Shown here: positions 57,758 through 64,000 of the stretch, piece after piece
Position numbering within the stretch: position 1 is the stretch's first letter
Layout: each line of letters starts with the position of its first letter
Assembly: GCA_027488935.1 (NCBI GenBank)
Contig: JAIYAP010000007.1
Span: 19,324 to 83,323, forward strand
DNA from: Saprospiraceae bacterium
GTDB lineage: Bacteria; Bacteroidota; Bacteroidia; Chitinophagales; Saprospiraceae
DNA length: 64,000 nt
Reading direction: 5' to 3'
Notes under the pieces: generated by a model
Told to the model about the DNA's origin: nothing
Database searches by the model: none
Seen by the model: only the letters and a program-made list of their open reading frames with translations
Translations under genes and position numbers: made by a program

Positions 57758-59521
57758 TTACTCCCCCACCACATCAATCCCCAATTCCTTCAATTGCTCC
57801 GCTTTAATTCCGCTTGGGGCATCGATCATCATATCCCGGCCCTGGTTGTTTTTCGGGAAAGCAATGAAGTCGCGGATGGAACCTGCGCCATTCATTACCG
57901 CGCTCAGGCGGTCGAAACCAAACGCGATACCGCCGTGTGGGGGCGCGCCATATTCGAAAGCACCCAGCAAAAAGCCGAATTGGGCCTCTGCTTCTTCCGG
58001 GGTGAAGCCCAGCAGTTTGAAATTGCGGCTTTGCAAATCGCGGTCGTGAATACGGATGGATCCACCACCAATTTCAACACCGTTTAACACCAAATCGTAC
58101 GCATCAGCGCGGATGCTTTTGAGCAGGGCCTTGTCGTCGGATTCCATTTTTACAATATCGCCGGGTTTCGGTGAGGTGAAAGGGTGGTGCATCGCAAAAA
58201 AGCGGTTGGCATCCTCGTCCCATTCCAGCAGCGGGAAATCTACGACCCACAGCGGTTTGAAATCATCGCCTTTGCGCAAATCCAGGCGGGTGCCCATTTC
58301 CAGGCGCAGTTCGTTGAGTTGTTTGTGCGTTTTTTCGTCTTCGCCACACAGCACCAGCAGCAGGTCGCCCGTTTGCGCGCCCGCACGATCCGTCCAAACT
58401 TTCAGGTCTTCGGGACTATAAAATTTATCGACCGACGATTTAATGCTGCCATCGGCTTCCATTTTCACATAAACCAGGCCTTTTGCACCTATTTGTGGAC
58501 GTTTTAGCCATTCGGTCAACTCATCGAGTTGCTTGCGGGAATACCCTGCGCAACCCGGCGCACATATCGCAAGGATGGTTTCGGCACCGTCAAACACCGG
58601 AAAACCTTTGCCTTTGGCCACATCACTGAGGTTCACGAATTCCATTCCAAAACGCAAATCCGGTTTGTCCGATCCAAAACGGATGAACGCTTCATCGTAT
58701 GTCATGCGCGGGAAATCGGGCAAATCGACTCCTAAAGTGCTCTTAAACAGCGATTTCGTCAGTCCTTCAAAGGTGTTCAGGATGTCTTCCTGGTGCACAA
58801 ACGACATTTCACAGTCAATCTGCGTGAACTCCGGCTGACGGTCGGCGCGCAAATCTTCGTCGCGGAAGCATTTTACAATCTGAAAATATTTATCAAAACC
58901 GGCCACCATCAAAATTTGCTTGAAGGTTTGGGGCGATTGTGGCAAGGCGTAAAACTGACCTTTGTTCATGCGCGATGGCACCACAAAGTCGCGCGCGCCT
59001 TCCGGGGTACTCTTGATGAGGTTGGGCGTTTCTACTTCAATAAAGCCCTGGGCCGCGAGGTATTTGCGGGTTTCGATGGCCAAATTGGAGCGGAAAATCA
59101 GGTTTTTTTGCACGGCATTGCGGCGCAAATCGAGGTAGCGGTATTTCAAACGGAGCTCGTCGCCGCCGTCGGTATCGTCCTGGATGGTAAAAGGTGGCGT
59201 TTTAGACGCATTGAGTACCCGCATTTCTGTCACCTTGATTTCGATTTCACCCGTCTCGATTTTAGTCGTTTTCGAGGTGCGTTCGATGACGGTACCCGTG
59301 GCCTGCAACACAAATTCACGGCCGATAGAACGGGCAATATCAAACAAAGCGGCATCGGTATAGGCTTCGTCAAAAACGAGTTGGGTAATGCCGTACCGGT
59401 CGCGCAGGTCGATCCAAAGCAGGGAACCTTTGTCGCGGATCACGGAGGCCCAGCCGCTGAGGGTGACGGTTTTGTCGAGATCGGAAAGGCGAAGTTCGCC
59501 GCAATGGTGGGTTCTGTACAT
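57758..59521 (-). CDS. aspS: Aspartyl-tRNA synthetase
   Basis: [49 protein letters not shown]...RYRYLDLRR-type motif, [23 protein letters not shown]. Confidence 0.96.
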   Translation of the reverse strand: MYRTHHCGELRLSDLDKTVTLSGWASVIRDKGSLLWIDLRDRYGITQLVFDEAYTDAALFDIARSIGREFVLQATGTVIERTSKTTKIETGEIEIKVTEMRVLNASKTPPFTIQDDTDGGDELRLKYRYLDLRRNAVQKNLIFRSNLAIETRKYLAAQGFIEVETPNLIKSTPEGARDFVVPSRMNKGQFYALPQSPQTFKQILMVAGFDKYFQIVKCFRDEDLRADRQPEFTQIDCEMSFVHQEDILNTFEGLTKSLFKSTLGVDLPDFPRMTYDEAFIRFGSDKPDLRFGMEFVNLSDVAKGKGFPVFDGAETILAICAPGCAGYSRKQLDELTEWLKRPQIGAKGLVYVKMEADGSIKSSVDKFYSPEDLKVWTDRAGAQTGDLLLVLCGEDEKTHKQLNELRLEMGTRLDLRKGDDFKPLWVVDFPLLEWDEDANRFFAMHHPFTSPKPGDIVKMESDDKALLKSIRADAYDLVLNGVEIGGGSIRIHDRDLQSRNFKLLGFTPEEAEAQFGFLLGAFEYGAPPHGGIAFGFDRLSAVMNGAGSIRDFIAFPKNNQGRDMMIDAPSGIKAEQLKELGIDVVGE

Positions 59522-59760
59522 GGTAACGTTAGATGCGATTGAACGGATATTATTTGAATGCGAAAAGGCGGTGTATTGGTCTTTTTTTCGGGAAAATGCA
59601 CATTGAAACACGCACACCGACCAACCCCGCGGAAACGGCCGCAAAAGTAGGACTTTAACTGTGATTTGTCCACATTTTATCGTTGGCGTTGTTGGTACTA
59701 AAAAGGCAACGCACAAATTTGTACCTTTGTTCCGTGATAGCAATAGAAAATTCAACAGAA

Positions 59761-60819
59761 ATGGGCGAAGTGACGCCCAAACGCAACATACGCACCTGTT
59801 CTTTGCCCGAATTGGAGGCGACCTTATTAGAATGGGGCGAACCCAAGTTCCGGGCCAAACAAATCTGGGAATGGATGTGGGTAAAAGCCACGACCGACTT
59901 TGACGCGATGTCGAACCTGTCGAAAGCCTTGCGCATACGCCTGAAGGAAACGTTTTCCCTCAATCCGCTGTATGGCAATAAAATACAACACAGCGCCGAC
60001 GGAACCATTAAAACACAATGGATTACACATGACGAACACCGCATTGAATCGGTGCTGATTCCGGTGCAATCCGATGATCGCTACACCGTGTGTGTGAGTA
60101 CGCAGGTGGGATGCAGCCTTACTTGTAAGTTTTGTGCGACCGGAAGAATGGGGCGGAAAAGAAACCTGGAGGGTTTTGAAATCTTCGATCAGGTCGTTTT
60201 AGTAGACCAACAATGCCGCGAAGCCTTTGGACGTGGCATCACCAATGTAGTGTACATGGGCATGGGCGAGCCGCTGCTCAATTACGCGCAAACGATGAAA
60301 AGCATCGAGTTGCTCACCACGCCGCCGCCCTCGGGCCTGGGCATGTCGGCTCGACGCATAACCGTGAGCACGGCGGGTATTGCCAAAATGATCCGAAAAC
60401 TGGCCGATGATGGTTTCCGCAGCAACTTGGCCATTAGCTTGCACGCTGCCGATGATGCAAAACGCAACGAAATCATGCCCATCAACGAAACCAACAACCT
60501 GGAAGTATTGATGGAAGCCCTGGAGTATTTTTACCAGGAAACGGGCGGACGAATTTCATACGAATACATTGCTTTTCAGAACTTTAACGACAGCATCGCC
60601 GACGCGAATCGGCTGATTCAGTTGTGCCGCCGCCGTTTTCCAGTGCGGGTAAATATCATAGAGTACAACCCGATTGATGGCTCGGAATTTACCAAATCAG
60701 GTGATATTCAATTGAATGCATTTGGCAAGCACTTGGCCGACCATGGGGTAACGGTGACCGTGCGGCGCAGTCGAGGGAAAGATATTGATGCGGCTTGTGG
60801 GCAGCTGGCGAATAAATAA
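59761..60819 (+). CDS. rlmN: 23S rRNA (adenine2503-C2)-methyltransferase
   Basis: Radical SAM CxxxCxx[51 protein letters not shown]. Confidence 0.96.
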   Translation: MGEVTPKRNIRTCSLPELEATLLEWGEPKFRAKQIWEWMWVKATTDFDAMSNLSKALRIRLKETFSLNPLYGNKIQHSADGTIKTQWITHDEHRIESVLIPVQSDDRYTVCVSTQVGCSLTCKFCATGRMGRKRNLEGFEIFDQVVLVDQQCREAFGRGITNVVYMGMGEPLLNYAQTMKSIELLTTPPPSGLGMSARRITVSTAGIAKMIRKLADDGFRSNLAISLHAADDAKRNEIMPINETNNLEVLMEALEYFYQETGGRISYEYIAFQNFNDSIADANRLIQLCRRRFPVRVNIIEYNPIDGSEFTKSGDIQLNAFGKHLADHGVTVTVRRSRGKDIDAACGQLANK

Positions 60820-60880
60820 AGGGATTTTCGAGTTCCGATTACATGATTTCCGATTTCCGATTGGATGTTTGATTTCCGAT

Positions 60881-61369
60881 TTAAGATAGGGTGAGCGTCA
60901 TCTTTCTAATGTTTTCCAGCACCCGTTTCATATACGTTTTCCAAAAAGTGTACGCAAATAACCAGTTGAGCGGATAAAGCAGGGGTTGGTTGGCGTGCAG
61001 GTGGTAGGTGTATTCTATCAAAATTTTATTCGGCTCCAGTTCGGTGGTTTTCCATTCGCCCACAAACTTGTAAAACCCGAGCATCCAGGCTTGAAAATCG
61101 TCGACCTGGATTTTCCAGTATTGATTTTCAATTCTTTCGAGTACGTGGTCCATCGAAACATAGCCGCCTTTTTGGGTCAGGGATTTTGCGGCGTACACTT
61201 TTTTGCTGGAACCGGGTACGCCCCAATTTTCATCATCGGTGGTGTGGGTAACGGGTGGCATGATGCCGTAACCGGTGTGTACTTTGGTAACATCGCCGAG
61301 CATGGGGGTTTGAAAGGCTTTTTCGAGGGAGCAATGGTAGAGGGTGGAGGTGCTTACTTTGAAAATCAT
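60881..61369 (-). CDS. SRPBCC/START-like family protein
   Basis: STLYHCSLEKAFQTPMLGDVTKVHTGYGIMPPVTHTTDDENWGVPGSSKKVYAAKSLTQKGG. Confidence 0.65.
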   Translation of the reverse strand: MIFKVSTSTLYHCSLEKAFQTPMLGDVTKVHTGYGIMPPVTHTTDDENWGVPGSSKKVYAAKSLTQKGGYVSMDHVLERIENQYWKIQVDDFQAWMLGFYKFVGEWKTTELEPNKILIEYTYHLHANQPLLYPLNWLFAYTFWKTYMKRVLENIRKMTLTLS

Positions 61370-61477
61370 ATTTTCCGTTTTATCCTAATATTGCGATTGT
61401 ATTCGCAATAATAACGCTTTTTTTGCGCATGCAATCGCAAGATTAGGATAACTTAATTTCCGATCTTAAACTTCTGT

Positions 61478-62149
61478 TTACTTCAAACGCAATCCAACCG
61501 AAACCGAAGCCCAGCTGCCTTTTTGGGTACCATAATTATAATCTATTCCAAAAACTGGATCAACACTCCTTTTTGTACTTAAAATATAACGCGCCGTGAT
61601 ACCCGGACCAATATCGAGGTAGTTAAAAAAGTATTGGGAAACAAAATAATCTATTGGCTGAAGAAGGGGGTCATAATTAGGAATATCGCCAAAAACGCCA
61701 ATTATATAAAATCCTGTAACGTAATTTCCATAAGCCGCAGCGCTAATTTCCAGCGTATTTTTTCGAAGGGGAAGTCGGTAGGAATATCCTAGTTTAAAAG
61801 CAGCCTGGCTTAAGCGGGCAGACTTAACATTCAGCAAGGTACCATCTTGATAAAGGTAGGTGTAGGCCGATATTTGACCATTGCGGGGGTCATCAAATCG
61901 ATAAGAATATAAGGCATCTTTTTCTATTGCTCCTAAACCACGATTACCTTCGCCATGCATAAATTCTATACTGGAATAAACGTGGTGTCGGCCCTTTACC
62001 TTTATTAATCCTTCCAATCGAAGGCCGGCTGCAGGTACTTTGGCAATGTTGTGGAAAGAGAACAACGCGTTAGGTCGCATTTCAAAACGCTGGCCGAATC
62101 CATGAAATGCGGTACATAATAAAACGAAAAGGGTTATATTTTTAAGCAT
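61478..62149 (-). CDS. Hypothetical outer-membrane beta-barrel-like protein
   Basis: Signal peptide MLKNITLFVLLCTAFHGFGQ; alternating aromatic/polar beta-like strands. Confidence 0.55.
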   Translation of the reverse strand: MLKNITLFVLLCTAFHGFGQRFEMRPNALFSFHNIAKVPAAGLRLEGLIKVKGRHHVYSSIEFMHGEGNRGLGAIEKDALYSYRFDDPRNGQISAYTYLYQDGTLLNVKSARLSQAAFKLGYSYRLPLRKNTLEISAAAYGNYVTGFYIIGVFGDIPNYDPLLQPIDYFVSQYFFNYLDIGPGITARYILSTKRSVDPVFGIDYNYGTQKGSWASVSVGLRLK

Positions 62150-62160
62150 GGTTAAATTTT

Positions 62161-62886
62161 TCAAAAGTTGAACCCGATAAAACACCCGACGTAAAAAGTT
62201 TCAAAATATTTATTCGATCCGCCAATCACATTAAAGCCTGCGCTGTAATGCTTCGGAAAATAATACCTGAAAGTGAGGTCGCCTTCAGGTCCCCAAACAA
62301 TACCTCTCGTTGTATTATAAATCATGATATTTTTTCTGGGAAGGGATGGGTTTAGTTTGTCGTCTCCCAATTGAATACGTGTTGTTAACCAAACTATGTC
62401 GTTTCTAAAATAATAGGCGGTATATCCAAGCGACGGTTCAATTTGGAAACGCTTTTTAGCACCGATTTTAAAATTATACCCCAGCCATAAATTGAAACTG
62501 ATATTTGTGTAATAAACAGCACTTTGTTTGTATGTTTTGATTCCCGTTTTGGGCTTCAAGGCAACTTGATCTTTAAACTGGTAATCTTGCGCGTGCGCTG
62601 CTTCCAGCCATAGATAAGTTACAGGTTCGGTACCGTAGGAACTAACGAAATCATCTACGGTAGAGCCGTACGGATTATTGAAATAAGACACCCGTAAACG
62701 TGTAAAAAAATTCTTATAGGAATAACGGTAATCACCGAAAAGATAAAACTGCTTAAGTCCGGTAAAAAAATAGAACTCTCCTTGTGAAAGCACACCAAAG
62801 GAAATATCATTTTTGCCCGATTTTTGGCAGAAAACCGAGGTGCTTAAAAAAATAAAAATGGACAAAATCAGGTAAGATTTCTTCAT
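62161..62886 (-). CDS. Hypothetical secreted/outer-membrane protein
   Basis: Signal peptide MKKSYLILSIFIFLSTSVFC; beta-rich, ends YFETFYVGCFIGFNF. Confidence 0.55.
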   Translation of the reverse strand: MKKSYLILSIFIFLSTSVFCQKSGKNDISFGVLSQGEFYFFTGLKQFYLFGDYRYSYKNFFTRLRVSYFNNPYGSTVDDFVSSYGTEPVTYLWLEAAHAQDYQFKDQVALKPKTGIKTYKQSAVYYTNISFNLWLGYNFKIGAKKRFQIEPSLGYTAYYFRNDIVWLTTRIQLGDDKLNPSLPRKNIMIYNTTRGIVWGPEGDLTFRYYFPKHYSAGFNVIGGSNKYFETFYVGCFIGFNF

Positions 62887-63013
62887 GTTTAGAGTGCGTT
62901 GAGTACTGTCTCATGAGATACAAGTGGGTTATAAATTAACTATTTGCAGTAATTCCCAAGTATTCCCATTTGTTCTCATGAGACAGTGATTAAAAGATTG
63001 AGATATCAACTGT

Positions 63014-63931
63014 TTATTCCAATTCTCTTATTCTCATGCGTACAGTACCGGTACTATATGTATTACCTTGCCCTTGATTTATATCACAAGGATCGCAATA
63101 GTAAACAAATTCTGTTTCACCAAAATCAAAATCGTTTTCTTTTTTTGTTTTCTTAAACCCTACGGTTGGTTGGAATGGAGCCTCAATCTCGCCAATATTA
63201 GGAATCCCAAATTTGATCTTACCACCACCATAACTTATGGAAAATTCCGTGGTATTACCATTCTTTGGATTTACCCCTATTAAATTATAAAACATTTTAT
63301 TTCCTTGTTCACCTTCGCAATAATTCCAGATTAAGAATCCATTATCAATATCATTCCACCAAACCCATTCTTCTTTTCGTAAAGCCTTCTCCCATAAATT
63401 TAAAGTTTTTGTCATTTGCGCTTCAGTAGCAGTTTGGCCATTCGAACTTAGTTCAAAACGATATTGCGTAATTCGAAAAGTACAATTCCTATGAATGATT
63501 TTGCAACCAAATTTTTTTCGCAAGTCCTTACCATCCACCATTTTAATAAATCTTACACGCTCTAATCCATCTAAATTATCCCGCTCACAGTCACCCGTAC
63601 ATGGAACAGGATTATCTCCTGGGCCCGGAGGATCACCACCACCGCCTGGAGGGTTACCACCACCTGGTCCTCTATCTGGCGCACCAAATTCATAGTAATT
63701 AAACACCTTTGATTTGTCTACCAAATAACAGTTTGTACCGCTAATAGATTCTGTTCCAGGAAGTCTAAACTTAAGAGTACCGGTAGTTTGTGCAACGTCT
63801 GTAGCAAATGCAGTATTAAATGCGCTATTGCTTTCAAAACCATGCAATTCAGGTACCGTCTTATCTCCATCTAAACTTTTGTTATAGCCAACGCGAAGTG
63901 GTTTTGAAGGAAATGTGCTAATTTTTTTCAT
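63014..63931 (-). CDS. Hypothetical protein with Gly/Pro-rich linker
   Basis: MKKISTFPSKPLRVGYNKSLDGDKTVPELHGF...GPGGGNPPGGGGDPPGPGDNPVPCTGDCERDN. Confidence 0.55.
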   Translation of the reverse strand: MKKISTFPSKPLRVGYNKSLDGDKTVPELHGFESNSAFNTAFATDVAQTTGTLKFRLPGTESISGTNCYLVDKSKVFNYYEFGAPDRGPGGGNPPGGGGDPPGPGDNPVPCTGDCERDNLDGLERVRFIKMVDGKDLRKKFGCKIIHRNCTFRITQYRFELSSNGQTATEAQMTKTLNLWEKALRKEEWVWWNDIDNGFLIWNYCEGEQGNKMFYNLIGVNPKNGNTTEFSISYGGGKIKFGIPNIGEIEAPFQPTVGFKKTKKENDFDFGETEFVYYCDPCDINQGQGNTYSTGTVRMRIRELE

Positions 63932-64000
63932 TTTGCTCAATTTTGTAAAATTAACAAAAGTTGCAATATAATTTTGTGGTATGAAAAATCACCTACTTAG

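Noticed and set aside
1-64000. tRNA/rRNA genes
   Set aside because: No cloverleaf with GTTCRANYC-type T-loop or rRNA conserved blocks noticed; a tRNAscan-SE/Infernal run would be decisive.

Overview
Bacteroidota chromosomal segment, probably Saprospiria/Cytophaga-like (inferred from T9SS type-B gliding C-terminal domain, OstA-like protein, TAnnTTTG promoters). Left flank ~1-26.4 kb and right flank ~57.7-64 kb are largely ordinary chromosome: exopolysaccharide genes, S41 protease, AlkD-like protein, PKD-cyclophilin, OstA-like protein, a 2.7-kaa SprB-repeat adhesin, uvrA, M1 and M28 peptidases, then aspS, rlmN and envelope proteins. Between them lies a ~31 kb AT-richer accessory region in which every convincing gene is on the + strand. 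Single genes or small gene sets are separated by recurrent 130-390 bp intergenic elements with inverted ends (TAAC...GTTAG). I read these as divergent integron attC-like sites, i.e. a candidate gene-cassette array with no recognisable integrase in the window. Three repeat families are interwoven: (A) four copies of a ~125 bp element with a 29-32 bp near-perfect hairpin showing compensatory changes, two of which sit at the outer edges of the region; (B) five copies of a ~150 bp element carrying an outward Bacteroidota promoter (TTG-N20/21-TATCTTTG) just before cassette genes; (C/D) attC-like elements immediately after stop codons. The region also contains a heme oxygenase/bacteriophytochrome/two-response-regulator module, a galT locus with a decayed alpha-galactosidase remnant, and three promoters sharing a TGTAA-N16-TGYAA motif. 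A candidate small RNA lies on the minus strand near 24.7 kb. All family calls come from reading the translations; no database search was run.
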